A stretch of 64,000 bases of DNA from Gentiana macrophylla (GCA_026214975.1 JAOBSW010001164.1:1-64000), one strand, 5' to 3'; shown: positions 25,161 through 38,690, counted from the first letter of the stretch. Numbers and translations are program-made. Notes: generated from the sequence alone by a model not told the origin.

Positions 25161-25582
25161 AACTTTTGCTCGTCCCGAGCAAAACAAAACAAAAATCAAG
25201 CTCGAGACAAATAAACATCTATGCAAATATAAAACATATTCAAGTAGTTTAGAGGTTCACCCAAGTGTGTGTGTGCATAGCCATAGTAAACTTCCACTAA
25301 CTCCACACTTGAAATTGATTCAAGCAAAACTAGCCAACATCCCATTTAAATTAGAAATATAAAAATGATTATAACATGCACCTCACAAAACATACTTATT
25401 CAAAAAAATAATAATAGGAGTATTTAAAAATATTTCCGACATACTTAGAGGATAATCCCTACAACATATCTTTCGGTTTATCTTTGGGGATAAGACTTAC
25501 GATAACTAAGCCTTTCATTCAATTCATATCACTTCTTATAAAAGTTGATTTAACTATTTCTCATTTAAGCGCACATCGAATG

Positions 25583-25720
25583 AGCTCTTGCCCTCATAGT
25601 AGAATAGGACATTTCGAGATAATCCCTACCTTACTCAAATCATAAGGCGCTTTTCACGATATGTCGTGAGCTTTTGGTCATCATAGTGGAATAGGACATA
25701 CGTGGTATACCCTACCTCAC
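25583..25720 (-). repeat. Duplicated 3'UTR motif (GGTAGGG...GTCCTAT)
   Basis: On the minus strand two copies about 90 nt apart read GGTAGGGTATAC...TGTCCTATTCCACTATGA and GGTAGGGATTATCTCGAAATGTCCTATTCTACTATGA. The same duplicated motif is present in the element at 48423-55144 (52567-52680), at the same distance (about 440-570 nt) from the 3' LTR. Its preservation in two otherwise diverged elements suggests a cis-acting role or recent common descent. Confidence 0.7.
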
Positions 25721-26170
25721 CCAAATCATCGACTAGCTTCCGACACACCCATTTATAATTTAAAACAACTTCACTTATTAACTTCATTTCAAAAGCACAA
25801 TAGTTACGTTTCATTTATCACATTCAAACCTTCGGATACTCACAATATGTCATACTCTAATTCTAAACACAAACTATTAAACTTCCAAGAATTGTACATA
25901 AGCAAAGAATCATGCGATAATCATCAGAAATCTCTAATCAAATGGGCATAGCTTTAAAACATAGCTCATCGTCTACTATGTCACGTGAAAAATAGTGTCG
26001 AGTGAAACAACTAAATTTACTAAATATGCAGAATACAGCATCAATGATTATAAACTCAAACAAAGACATGCAATGCTCACTCGGGACAAAACAAAAATTC
26101 GAAAAAATTTAGCCCTTTAGCATAGAATTATAGTGCATTAAGCAAATGATAGATACACATAACCAACTAT

Positions 26171-26187
26171 CCCCTCCCCCACACTTA
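26171..26187 (-). promoter_or_regulatory. Second, internal PPT-like tract
   Basis: CCCCTCCCCCACACTTA is TAAGTGTGGGGGAGGGG on the element strand. It is about 1.0 kb upstream of the terminal PPT and follows TTGAGGACAAGTTGCAATC. Its likeness to the terminal PPT suggests a central-type PPT or a relic of an earlier LTR boundary. Confidence 0.5.
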
Positions 26188-26684
26188 GATTGCAACTTGT
26201 CCTCAAGTTGCGCAGAAATAAAAATTAGAGAACTTAGCTGATTGGATGCTGGCAATTCCGGAAAAATCGGTAAAAACCAAAATTGCTGCATAGCTCAATA
26301 GACTGTGGAGCATCACAGGAAAACTGAATACATCGTGAAAGTGCACAATAGCTATGAAGAAAGTATCCTGCACCACTTGATCAGTGCAAAAAGAGTCTAC
26401 GGGGAAAAAGAAAAGATTACATATATAAAGCACATGGAAAAGGAGATATAGGGATATTTCAAATTTAAGCTCATATAAAGATGGAATACATATACATGAA
26501 ATATTACAAAGTAGTAGGCTAGGTGCAACTACATGAAAATATACTACAATGCAGCCTACATGATATGCAATCCTAAAAATAAATTAAAAAAATTCGACAG
26601 ACAGGCTCAAAGTGAGCAAGTTGACCACGACGACTCTACGGTGACTACGGCCTATCACGAGAAACTAAAATAAAAGCGAGGTAG

Positions 26685-27175
26685 TATTACGAAACCGGCG
26701 ATTAACTACGCTCAAGAAAAATAAAAGAAAAATAGAAAAACAATGCAACTAGGTGATATGCAAGTAAATGATACACATCTAAGTGATATGCAAAAATAAA
26801 AGAAAATAAAAGAAAGAAAACTAGCCCACTCATTTGCAACACGACATGTATAAAATAAACGTCTACCAAATAATGACAGGTTACAATAAGCAGCAGTCTT
26901 TGTCCATTACATTCAGTGTAGACGCGCCTTAAGACTCATCAAAGGTGATAGCATTATGGAAAACCAACGATTAGCTATACTAAGCAGATATAACTCATAT
27001 GGAAAAGGGCGTAGCATACGGAAACCGGCGATAGCTACCCATATGAGTTACAAAAACAACAAGGAAGCACATAAGTCTCAAAGCTAAAAAGATTCATCAC
27101 ACGGTATGTAGCATACGGAAACCGACATTAGCTACTAATTAACAAATAGACCGATTATAGCATATGACAACCGGC
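26685..27175 (-). repeat. Dispersed short repeat GCATACGGAAACCGGCGATAGC
   Basis: Diverged copies near 26690, 26955, 27016, 27114 and 27156 share the core (CATA)CGGAAACCGGCGATAGCTAC. They are embedded in the non-coding interior of the element together with recurrent TGATATGCAA and TAACTCATATG words. No coding frame crosses them. Confidence 0.55.
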
Positions 27176-27394
27176 GAGTCACTATAACATGCCTAGATGA
27201 ATCAAGTATATAAAAAAATTAATCAATTATTTAACATGGATCGGCGGATGGAAAGATGTGAATATGCAAGTTCGAGATCATCTACGTAAAAACAATTAGC
27301 CACGAAGCTCAAATTAAAGTATCCATATCAAATAAAGGCATTGAAAATAAAATCAAGAAAAAAATCGGAACACTGGGTGGCGTTCATTAACTCA

Positions 27395-27670
27395 AAGCGA
27401 GCGTTCACCTTGAAGCCGCAGCCTTTGGACGAGCGTTCAACCCTTTCAGGCGCCAAATGCGCGCATGAAAACAGACGGACGAGCGTTGAGAATACCGGAC
27501 AGCCGTTCACTTGGTGATTTCTCCTCGGACGGTCGTCCAACAAAGCGAGCGCTTCGTCTGCGGATCACGAAATCGAGCGAGTCGAAACCGGGGCGGACGG
27601 CGTCCGAACCCAGACGTGCGTTCACGCAACTTATGAACTAGGCGGGCGTTCACTTACTTGAGCGCTCGTC
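27395..27670 (-). repeat. GC-rich degenerate GAGCGTTC repeats
   Basis: About ten variants of GAGCGTTCA, GGGCGTTCA or GTGCGTTCAC occur in 275 bp of otherwise AT-rich DNA. They lie 340-610 nt inside the PBS end. A very similar GTGCGTTC/CGCACGTTC array sits before the TATA box in the LTR at 45621-47334. The minus frame of 71 codons across it looks incidental. Confidence 0.6.
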
Positions 27671-27985
27671 CATACAACAATTTGCACTGAGACAATGCGG
27701 GGAGAGACACGAAACCCTAAAACTCATAAGCACACAACATAGCATAGATCACGAGACATGACCACGCAGATAAATTTTAGCACGAGGGGTTAGACTAGGT
27801 AACAACTAAACACAAACTTCACGTAAAGCAGTTGAGTAAAAACTTTTGCACATTCTTAACCCTACGGTCATCGAAACACGGCAAAATAAAAACTCTCAAT
27901 CTATTCGACGCTACTTTTATTGAAAACGAAAATAAACGTAACAAAATCGAGAAATTAACGAAACCAGATTCAACATGACACCGAT

Positions 27986-28003
27986 TCCCCGGCAACGGCG
28001 CCA
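27986..28003 (-). promoter_or_regulatory. Primer-binding site, tRNA-Asp type
   Basis: TCCCCGGCAACGGCGCCA on the plus strand equals the 3' end of plant tRNA-Asp including CCA, so the element strand carries the perfect 18-nt complement. It lies 4 nt from the LTR at 28008. The same PBS is found at 50309 and 50390. Confidence 0.92.
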
Positions 28004-28007
28004 CTTT

Positions 28008-29486
28008 TGTTGGGAGGATTTTGCATTATAAAAACAAAAGAAAATTTATAAACCTATACTTAACATGCAAACTAACTCCTAACCGACCAAATATCGGGTA
28101 GTTGATAGCATAGTAGGGTAAGTACAGGGTCGATCCACAGGGAAAAGGGATGTTGAATCTAATTTCACTAATTCCTTTCAATTGTTACTTAGGAAAAATG
28201 AATAAACGAAAGAACAAATAAAATAAACGAAAGAGCAATTAAAATAAATCTAACCTACGAAATAAAATAACACAACCTAAACTAAACTAAAGATACATGG
28301 GATCAAGCGATTGCACAAACCAAGTGATTTCAATCTAGTTCATCTCATGATTTCAATTCAAATTGTGGTTTCACCTTTACACGAGATACAAATCCCTAAT
28401 CTCTTAGTGAATCCGTATTCTCAAGCTATGAATCCCTAATCTCTTAGTGAATTCAATTATCGATCTCTCCTCTCTCAAATGTTGAGACCAATATTCCATA
28501 CAAAACGAAGGTGTAGATTCAGGTTAACTCTCGTATTTTAGAATCTAACAACCTAGATAATTAATCGATTAATTTGTCATCATTAATGATTAAAGATCCT
28601 ATCTTTCTATGGTGATCTAACGTTACGCAACTCTCGTATGTTGTAACTATCAATCGCAAACCAATATCTCGATAAAGTTCACACATAGCATCATAATCAA
28701 AGAAAGATACAAAATCAATTAAAGATCATAAAAAACGAATAAGGACTGAATAAATTAAATAAATAAACTCACGTAGTTTGGTACATGATTGAATCCATGA
28801 ATCAAAAACGGAAGAAAAATGACATCCTAATCTAACCCGGATCACCCGAGCACAAGGCTCGGGTGACCGCCTTGAACTCCTCAAGAATTGCATTTCTTTG
28901 TGATGTATTTGGTAATTTTGGAATAATGATTCTCTCTTAGGGTTGCATATTGCTCTTTGCTTAAATAGAGTTGAGAGGTAATTTGAAATAATTATGTATG
29001 TCGGTTGCTCTAGTGACCTCCTGGACGTCCGTTCGATTAGATATTTATTGGAATAAAACTTCTAAAATTCATATCTTGAGTTGTAGACCTCCAAAAATTA
29101 TGTTCCGAATGTCATAAAAAATCTCTCGGAAAACTCTACAACTTTAATTATGGACTCTTCTTCAGAAAACGCCTTTTTGATTAGCCCGTCGTGTTACGAG
29201 TATATTTCGGGATTTTCCACTCGAATTCATCTCTTTAAAATCATCCTTTCCATCAACAATGTGTATCTACAATGTAGGAAAAACATACCAAAGCGTAACA
29301 CAATCCTAAAATAATATAAAATCATGATTTAAACACATAAATCGCTACGTTTTGCAATTTAACCTATTAGAAACACCATTTACTCAATATTTCAATATAA
29401 AGCTCGATTTCTATGAAAAACATCTATATATGGGGAAAATTGATGTAAAATATATCCTTAAAAACACTACAAATTGACCCTGAACA
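28008..29486 (-). repeat. Right (5') LTR of the gene-less element
   Basis: 1479 bp, partner of 23674-25146, ending CCCTGAACA and followed by the TSD TGCCT (29487-29491). High similarity between the two LTRs indicates a fairly recent insertion into the satellite array. A minus-strand TATA-like TCTATTTAAG lies near 28961-28970, a likely promoter position. Confidence 0.88.
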
Positions 29487-32400
29487 TGCCTTACCCAGAA
29501 TGTTACGATGTTTAGTCTTTTAGCTACACACGTACATTTGTTATTAATTGTTAACTAGCCACCTAAGTATTTTCAAGTAAGTTCCCTCACCTCTACTACT
29601 CTCTTTCCTAAGCCACAGGACACAGACAAGGCCTAGAACATACACAAACATTGAGGTATGATAACATTTATAATGGGCTGCCCGATTACAAACAACCCGG
29701 CCCGGAGGGCCCGTATATCATCAACAACTACAAGGTATCTTACAACATACGATGCCCAAAGCGAAAGTAAAACAACAAATCTTACAAAGCCTTAAAGAAA
29801 GTCTGACGCTTCTCTTGATATTGAAATAAAAACATAGTTTGATACATCTTATAATAAATGAAATAGAAAACATCAAGTGAAACTTGTACTCAAACATCGT
29901 CCCCAAAGTCATCATCATCCATCACATGCTCAACTTGTTCGTTTTCTCACCCTAAAAACATACAACAAAAAATGAAATTGAGGTAAGTAAAATGTACTTA
30001 GCAAGATTAAGAAGCTAAAATATAATTAAATCTTACAACAAAAGGTTCATAATATATTAAGTTATCTTTGTGAGAACGACTCAAACATTACGATTCACTT
30101 CATGCTCATCAACATGTCGTGATTATTAGAGCGTAGCTTATCTTTGTTACATCATCATTCAAGAGCACTACGCATGGTGCTACTCACCCTAAAGTATCTG
30201 TATGCAACATATTGGCGGATCACACCAATATCCACGGGGGAAAACCCGGTAGTGTACACGCTTGGTGCAGTCCCTCCGTACGTAGGGTCTCGGACTTACG
30301 GGGTGGTGTTCCTCCGTACGTAGAGTCCAATGACTTATGAAGTTATCCGCTTTATCTGAACACCCACACATCGCGATATTGACTTGTGCCTTACCAAGAA
30401 TGTTACGATGTTTAGTCTTTTCACTACACACGTAATTGTTAGTAATTGTTGACTAGCCACCTAAGTATTTTCAAGTAAGCTCCCTCACCTCTACTACTCT
30501 CTTTCATAGACCACAAGACACGGACACGGCCTAGCACATACACAAACAACGAGGAATGCTAAAACTTTTAATGGGCTGGACCGATTCACGAACAACCCGG
30601 CCCAGTGGGCCCATATATCATCAACAACAACAAGGTAGCTTACAACATACGATGCCCAAAACTAAAGTAAAACAAAAAATCTTACAAAGCCTTAAAGAAA
30701 GTACGACACTTGTCTTCATATTGAAATAACAACATAGTTTGATACATCTTATAATAAATGAAACAGAAAACATTAAGTGAAACTTGGACTCAAACATCGT
30801 CCCCAAAGTCATCATCCATCACATTCTCAACATGTAATTGAGGTAAGTACAAAATACTTAGAAAGATTAAGAAGCTAAAATTTAATTAAATCTTACAACG
30901 AAAGGTTCATAATTTATTAAGTTATCTTTGTGAGACCGACTCAAACTTTAGGGTTCCCTTCATGCTCATCAACATGTCGTGATTATTGGTTTATAGCGTA
31001 GCTTATCCTTGTTACATCATCATTCAAGGGCCCTAGCATGGTGCTACTCACCATAAAGTATTTGTATGCAACATATTGGCGGATAACACCAATATCCACA
31101 GGGGAAAACCAGATAGTGTACACGCTCGGTGCAGTCCCTCCGTACGTAGTGTCTCGGACTTACGGGGTGGTGTTGCTCCGTACGTAGGGTCCAATGACAT
31201 ACGAAGTTATCCACTTTATCTGAACGTCCACACATCACGATATAAACTTGTGCCTTACCTAGAATGTTACGATGTTTAGTCTTTTAGCTACACACGTACG
31301 TTTGTTATTAATTGTTAACAAGCCACCTAAGTATTTTCAAGTAAGCTCCCTCACCTCTACTACTCTCTTTCCTAGACCACAAGACACGGACAAGGCCTAG
31401 CACATACACAAACATTGAGGTATGATAACATTTATAATGGGCCTGACCCATTACAAACAACCCGGCCGGTGGCCCCATATATATCATCAACAACTACAAG
31501 GTAGCTTACAACATACGATGCCCAAAACGAAAGTAAAACAACAAATCTTACAAATCCTTAAGAAAGTACGACGCTTATCTTGAAATTGAAATAACAACAT
31601 AGTTTGATACATCTTATAATAAATGAAATAGAAAACATCATGTGAAACTTGGACTCAAACATCGTCCCCAAAGTCATCATCCATCACATGCTCAACTTGT
31701 TCGTCTTCTCACCCTAAAAACATACAACAAAACATGAAATTGAGGTAAGTAAAAAGTACTTATCAAGATTAAGAAGCTAAAATATAATTAAATCTTACAA
31801 CGAAAGATTCATAATATATTAAGTTATCTTTGTGAGAACGACTCAAACATTAGGATTCACTTCATGCTCATCAACATGTCGTGATTATTGGCTTATAGTG
31901 TATCTTATCCTTGTTACATCATCTTTCAAGGGCACTACGCATGGTGCTGCTCACCATAAAGTATCTGTGTGCAACATATTGGCGGATCACACCAATATCC
32001 ACGGGGGAAAACCCGATAGTGTACACGCTCGGTGCAGCCCCTCCGTACGGGGTGGCGTTGCTCCATACGTAGGGTCCAATGTCATACGAAGTTATCCACT
32101 TTATCTGAATGCCCACACATCGCGATATAGAATTTTGCCTTACCCAGAATGTTACGATGTTTAATCTTTTAGCTACACACGTACGATTGTTATTAATTGT
32201 TAACTAGCCACCTAAGTATTTTCAAGTAAGCTCCCTCACCTCTACTACTCTCTTTCCTAGACCACAAGACATGGTCAAGGCCTAGCACATACACAAACAC
32301 TGAGGAATGCTAAAACTTATAATGGGCCTGGACCAGTTACGAACAACCCGGCCCAGTGGGCCCATATATCATCAACAACAACAAGGTAACTTACAACATA

Positions 32401-35400
32401 CGATGCCCAAAACGAAAATAAAACAAAAAAATCTTACAAAGCCTTAAAGAAAGTACGACGCTTGTCTTGATATTGAAATAACAACATAGTTTGATACATC
32501 TTATAATAAATGAAACAGAAAACATTAAGTGAAACTTGGACTGAAACATCGTCCCCAAAGTCATCATCCATCACATTCACAACCTGTTCGTCTTCTCATC
32601 CCAAAAACATACAACAAAACATGCAATTGAGGTAAGTACAAAGTACATAGAAAGATTAAGCTAAAATTTAATTAAATCTTACAATGAAAGGTTCATAATT
32701 TATTAAGTTATCTTTGTGAGACCGACTCAAACATTAGGGTTCACTTCATGCTCATCAACATGTCGTAATTATTGGTTTATAGCGTAGCTTATCCTTGTTA
32801 CATCATCATTCAAGGGCACTACGCATGGTGCTACTCACCATAAAGTATCTCTGCGCAACATATTGGCGGATCACACAAATATCCTGGGTGGAAAACCCGA
32901 TAGTGTACTGCGCTCGGTGCGATCCCTCGAGCGTAGTGTCTCTCGAATTACGGGGTGGTGTTCCACCATACGTAGACTCCAATGACTTATGAAGTTATCC
33001 ACTTTATCTAAACGCCCACACATCGCGATATAGACTTGTGCCTTACCAAGAATTTTACGATGTTTAGTTTTTTTAACTACACACGTCGTCTATTATTAAT
33101 TGTTAACTAGCCACCTAAGTATTTTCAAGTAAGCTCCCACACCTCTACTACACTCTTTCCTAGACCACAAGACACGGACAAGTCCTAGAACATACACAAA
33201 CAACGAGGAATGCTAACACTTATAATGGGCCTGGACATGTTACGAACAACCCGGCCCGGTGGGGCCATATATCATCAACAACAACAAGGTAGCTTACAAG
33301 AAAGCGATGCCCAAAAGCGAAAGTAAAACAAAAAATCTTACAAAGCCTTAAAGAAAGTACGACGCTTGTCTTGATATTGAAATAACAACATAGTTTGATA
33401 CATCTTATAATAAATGAAACAGAAAACATTAAGTGAAACTTGGACTCAAACATCGTCCCCAAAGTCATCATCCATCACATTCTACAATTGTTCGTCTTCT
33501 CACCCCAAAAACATACAACAAAACATGCAACTGAGGTAAGTACAAAGTACTTAGAAAGATTAAGAAGCTAAAATTTAATTAAATCTTACAACGAAAGGTT
33601 CATAATTTATTAAGTTATCTTTGTGAGACCGACTCAAACTTTAGGGTTCACTTCATGCTCATCAACATGTCAGGATTATTGGTTTATAGCGTAGCTTATC
33701 CTTGTTACATCATCATTCAAGGGCACTACGCATGGTTCTACTCACCAAAAAGTATATGTGTGCAACATATTGGCGGATCACACCAATATCCACGGGGGAA
33801 AACCCGATAGTGTACACGCTCGTTGCAGTCCCTCCGTACGTAGGGTCTCGGACTTACGGGGTGGTGTTGCTCCGTACGTAGGGTCCAATGACATACGAAG
33901 TTATCCACTTTATCTGAATTCCCGCACATCGCGATAGAGACTTGTGCCTTACCCAGAATGTTACGATGTTTAGTCTTTTAGGTACACACGTACGTTTGTT
34001 ATTAATTGTTAACTAGACACCTAAGTATTTTCAAGTAAGCTCCCTCACCTCTACTACTCTCTTTCCTAGACCACAAGACACGGACATGGCATAGCACATA
34101 CACAAACATTGAGGTATGAAAACATTTATAATAGACCTGGCCCAGTTACAAACAACCCGGCCTAGTGCGCCCATATATCATCAACAACTAGAAGGTAGCT
34201 TACAGCATACGATGCCCAAAATAAAAGTAAAACAACAAATCTTACAAAGACTTAAAGAAAGTACGACGCTTGTCTTGATATTGAAATAACAACATAGTTT
34301 GATACATCTTATAATAAATGAAATAGAAAACATCAAGTGAAACTTGGACTCAAACATCGTCCCCGAAGTCATCATCCATCACATGCTCAACTTGTTCGTC
34401 TTCTCACCCTAAAAAAATACAGCAAAACAAGAAATTGAGGTAAGTAAAAAGTACTTAGCAAGATTAAGAATCTAAAATATGATGAAATCTTACAACGAAA
34501 GGTTCATAATATATTAAGTTATCTTTGTGAGAACGACTCAAACATTACTATTCACTTCATGCTCATCAACATGTCGTGATTATTGGTTTATAGCGTAGCT
34601 TATCTTTGTTACATCATCATTCAAGGGCACTACGCATGGTGCTACTCACCATAAAATATCTGTGTGCAACATATTGGCGGATCACACCAATATCCACGGG
34701 GGAAAACCCGATAGTGTACACGCTCGGTGCAGTCCCTCCGTACGTAGGGTCTCGGACTTACGGGGTGGTGTTCCTCCGTACGTAGAGTCCAATGACTTAC
34801 GAAGTTATCCGCTTTATCTGAACGCCCACACATCGCGATATAGACTTGTGCCATACCAAGAATGTTACGATGTTTAGTCTTTAAACTGAGGCGGCGTCGT
34901 CATTATTAATTGTTAACTAGCCACCTAGGTATTTTCAAGTAAGCTCCCTCACCTCTACTTCTCTCTTTCCTAGACCACAAGACACGGACAAGGCATAGCA
35001 TATACACAAACACTGAGGAATGCTAAAACTTATAATGGGCCTGGACCAGTTATGAACAACCCGGCCCAGTGGGCCCATATATCATCAACAACAACAAGGT
35101 AGCTTACAACATACGATGCCCAAAATGAAAGTAAAACAAAAAATCTTACAAATCCTTAAAGAATGTACGACACTTGTCTTGATATTGAAATAACAACATA
35201 GTTTGATAAATCTTATAATAATTGAAATAGAAAACATTCAGTGAAACTTGGACTCAAGCATCGTCCCCAAAGTCATCATCGATCACAATCTCAACCTGTT
35301 CGTCTTCTCACCCCAAAAACATACAACAAAACATGCAATTGAGGTAAGTACAAAGTACTTAGAAAGATTAAGAAGCTAAAATTTAATTAAATCTTACAAC

Positions 35401-38400
35401 GAAAGGTTCATAATTTATAAAGTTATCTTTGTCAGACCGAATCAAACTTTAGGGTTCACTTCATGCTCATAAACAGGTCATGATTATTGGTTTATAGCGT
35501 AGCTTATCCTTGTTACATCATCATTCAAGGGCACTACGCATGGTGCTACTCACCATAAAGTATCATGTGCAACATATTGGCGGATCACACCAATATCCAC
35601 GGGGAAAACCCGATAGTGTGTACTGCGCTCGGTGCGATCCCTCCGTACGGGGTGGTGTTGCTCCATACGTAGGGTCCAATGACATAAGAAGTTATCCACT
35701 TTATCTGAACGCCCACACATCGCGATATAGACTTTTGCCTTATCCAGAATGTTACGATGTTTAGTCTTTTAGCTACACACGTCACGATTGTTAGTAATTG
35801 TTAACTAGCCACCTAAGTATTTTCAAGTAAGCTCCTCACCTCTACTACTCTCTTTCCTAGACCACAAGACACGGACAAGGCCTAGGACATACACAAACAT
35901 TGAGGTATGATAACATTTATAATGGGCCTTGCCCGATTACAAACAACCCGGCCCCGGTGGGCCCGTATATCATCAACAACTACAAGGTAGCTTACAACAT
36001 ACGATGCCCAAAAGCGAAAGTAAAATAACAAATCTTACAAGCCATAAAGAAAGTACGACGCTTGTCTTAATATTGAAATAACATCATAGTTTGATACATC
36101 TTATAATAAATGAAATAGAAAACATCAAGTGAAACTTGGACTCAAACATCGTCCCCATAGTCATCATCCATCACATGCTCAACTTGTTCGTCTTCTCACC
36201 CTAAAAACATACAAAAAAACATGAAATTGAGGTAAGTAAAAAGTACTTAGCAAGATTAAGAAGCTAAAATATAATTAAATGTTAGAATGAAAGGTTCATA
36301 ATATATTAAGTTATCTTTGTGAGAACGACCCAAACATTAAGATCCACTTCATGTCGTGATTATTGGTTTATAGCGTAGCTTATCATTGTTACATCATCAT
36401 TCAAGGGCACTACGCATGGTGCTACTCACCATAAAGTATCTGTGTGCAACATATTGGTGGATCACACCAATATCCACGGGAAAACCCGATAGTGTACACG
36501 CTCGCTCCAGTCCCTCCGTACGTAGGGTCTCGGACTTACGGGGTGGTGTTCCTCCGTACGTAGAGTCCAATGACTTACGAAGTTATCCGCTTTAGCTGAA
36601 CGCCCACACATCATGATATAGACTTGTGCCTTACCAAGAATATTACGATGTTTTGTCTTTCAACTACACACGTACGTTTGTTATTAATTGTTAACTAGCC
36701 ACCAAAGTATTTTCGAGTAAGCTCCCTCACCTCTACTACTCTCTTTCCTAGACCACAAGACACGGACAAGGCCTAGAACATACACAAACACTGAGGAATG
36801 CTAACACTTATAATGGGCCTAGGCAAGTTACGAACAACCCGGCCCAGTGGGCCCATATATCATCAACAACTACAAGGTAGCTTATAACATACGATGCCCA
36901 AAACGAAAGTAAAACAAAAAATCTTACAAAGCCTTAAAGAAAGTACGACGCTTGTGTTGATATTGAAATAACAACATAGTTTGATATATCTTATAATAAA
37001 TGAAACAGAAAACACTAAGTGAAACTTGGACTCAAACATCGTCCCCAAAGTCATCATCCATCACATTCTCAACTTGTTCGTCTTCTCACCCCAAAAACAT
37101 ACAACAAAACATGCAATTGAGGTAAGTACAAAGTACTTAGCATGATTATGAAGCTAAAATATAATTAAATCTTACAACGAAAGGTTCATAATTTATTAAG
37201 TTATCTTTGTGAGACCGACTCAAACTTTAGGGTTCACTTCATGCTCATCAACATGTCATGATTATTTGTTTATAGCGTAGCTTATCATTGTTACATCATC
37301 ATTCAAGGGTACTATGCATAATGCTACTCACCATAAAGTATATGTGTGCAACATATTGGCGGATCACACCAATATCCACTGGGGAAAACCCGATAGTGTA
37401 CACGCTCGGTGCAGTCCCTCCGTACGTAGGGTCTCGGACATACGGGGTGTTGTTCCTCCGTACGTAGGGTCCAAAGACTAAAGAAGTTATCCACTTTATC
37501 TGAACGCCCACACATCGCGATACAGACTTGTGACTTACCGAAAATGTTACGATGTTTAGTCTTTTAACTACACTCGTACGTTTGTTATTAATTGTTATCT
37601 AGCCACCTAAGTATTTTCAAGTAAGCTCCCTCACCGCTAGTACTCTCTTTCCTATACCACAAGACACGCACAAGGCCTAGGACATACACAAACATCTAGG
37701 TATGATAACATTTATAATGGGCCTAGCCCGATTACAAACAACCCGCCCAGTGGTCCCATAGATCATCAAACAACTACAAGGTAGCATACAACATACGATG
37801 CCCAAAACGAAAGTAAAACAACAAATCTTACAAAGCCTTAAGGAAAGTACAACGCTTGTCTTGATATTGAAATAACAACATAGTTTGATACATCTTATAA
37901 TAAATGAAACAGAAAACATCAAGTGAAACTTGGACTCAAACATCGTCCCCAAAGTCATCATCCATCACATGCTCAACTTGTTCGTCTTCTCACCCCAAAA
38001 ACATACAACAAAACATCAAATTGAGGTAAGTAAAAGTACTTAGCAAGATTAAGAAGCTAAAATATAATTAAATGTTACAACGAAAGGTTCATAATATATT
38101 AAGTTATCTTTATGAGAACGACACAAACATTAGGATTCACTTCATGCTCATCAACATGTCGTGATTATTGGTTTATAGCGTAGCTTATCCTTCTTACATC
38201 ATCATTCAAGCGCACTACGCATGGTGCTACTCACCATAAAGTATCTATGTACAACATATTGGCGGATCACACCAATATCCATGGGGAAAACCCGATAGTG
38301 AACACGCTCGGTGCAAATCCCCTCCTCACATGTGGTCTCGGACATACGGGGTGGTGTTCCTCCGTACGTAGGGTCCAATGACAAACGAAGTTATCCACTT

Positions 38401-38690
38401 TATCTGAATGCCCACACATCGCGATATAGACTTGTGCCTTACCCAGAATGTTACGATGTTTAGTCTTTTAACTACACGTGTACGTTTTTTTATTAATTGT
38501 TAACTAGCCACCTAAGTATTTTCAAGTAAGCTCCCTCACCTCTACTACTCTCTTTCCTAGACCAAAAGACATGGACAAGGCCTAGCACATACACAAACAC
38601 TGAGGAATGCTAACACTTATAATGGGCCTGGACCAGTTACGAACAACCCGGCCTAGTGGGACCATATATCATCAACAACAACAAGGTAGC
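29487..38690 (+). repeat. Satellite array, about 10 monomers of 0.87-0.91 kb, dimeric order
   Basis: The landmark GAGGTATGATAAC or GAGGAATGCTAA recurs at about 29657, 30554, 31418, 32303, 33208, 34113, 35012, 35905, 36791, 37701 and 38598. Two monomer types alternate. Type A has GGTATGATAACATTTATAATGGG, CATAATATATT and GAACGACTCAAACATTA. Type B has GGAATGCTAA.ACTTATAATGGG, CATAATTTATT and GACCGACTCAAACTTTAGGG. The order is A B A B B A B A B A B, so the working unit is an A-B dimer of about 1.8 kb with one B-B exception. Each monomer has two near-palindromes CCTCCGTACGTAGG and a GGGCCCATATATCATC block. Minus-strand frames of about 64 codons recur in most monomers but vary freely. No genes are seen in this 9.2 kb. 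The origin of the monomer is unknown to me. Confidence 0.9.

Larger units (their letters stand above)
23674..29486 (-). mobile_element. Complete gene-less Ty3/gypsy-like LTR element, 5.8 kb
   Basis: LTRs at 23674-25146 and 28008-29486 are flanked by the direct repeat TGCCT (23669-23673 and 29487-29491). Joining the flanks restores the normal satellite sequence CTTGTGCCTTACCCAGAATG. A PBS matching plant tRNA-Asp is at 27986-28003 and a PPT at 25147-25160, so the element reads on the minus strand. The interior (25147-28007, 2.9 kb) has no frame above about 76 codons and no pol. It shares its 3'UTR layout with 48423-55144: the same pre-PPT block, the same duplicated GTCCTAT motif at the same distance from the LTR, and a second PPT-like tract about 1 kb upstream. 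I infer a non-autonomous member of that family that has lost, or never had, the ORF. Confidence 0.88.

Noticed and set aside
29487..38690. Recurrent minus-strand frames of 60-70 codons in most satellite monomers (such as those beginning MMTLGTMFESKFHL and MCGRSDKVDNFV)
   Set aside because: They recur only because the repeat does. Their variation includes many amino-acid changes, and several copies are broken. There is no start context or domain support.
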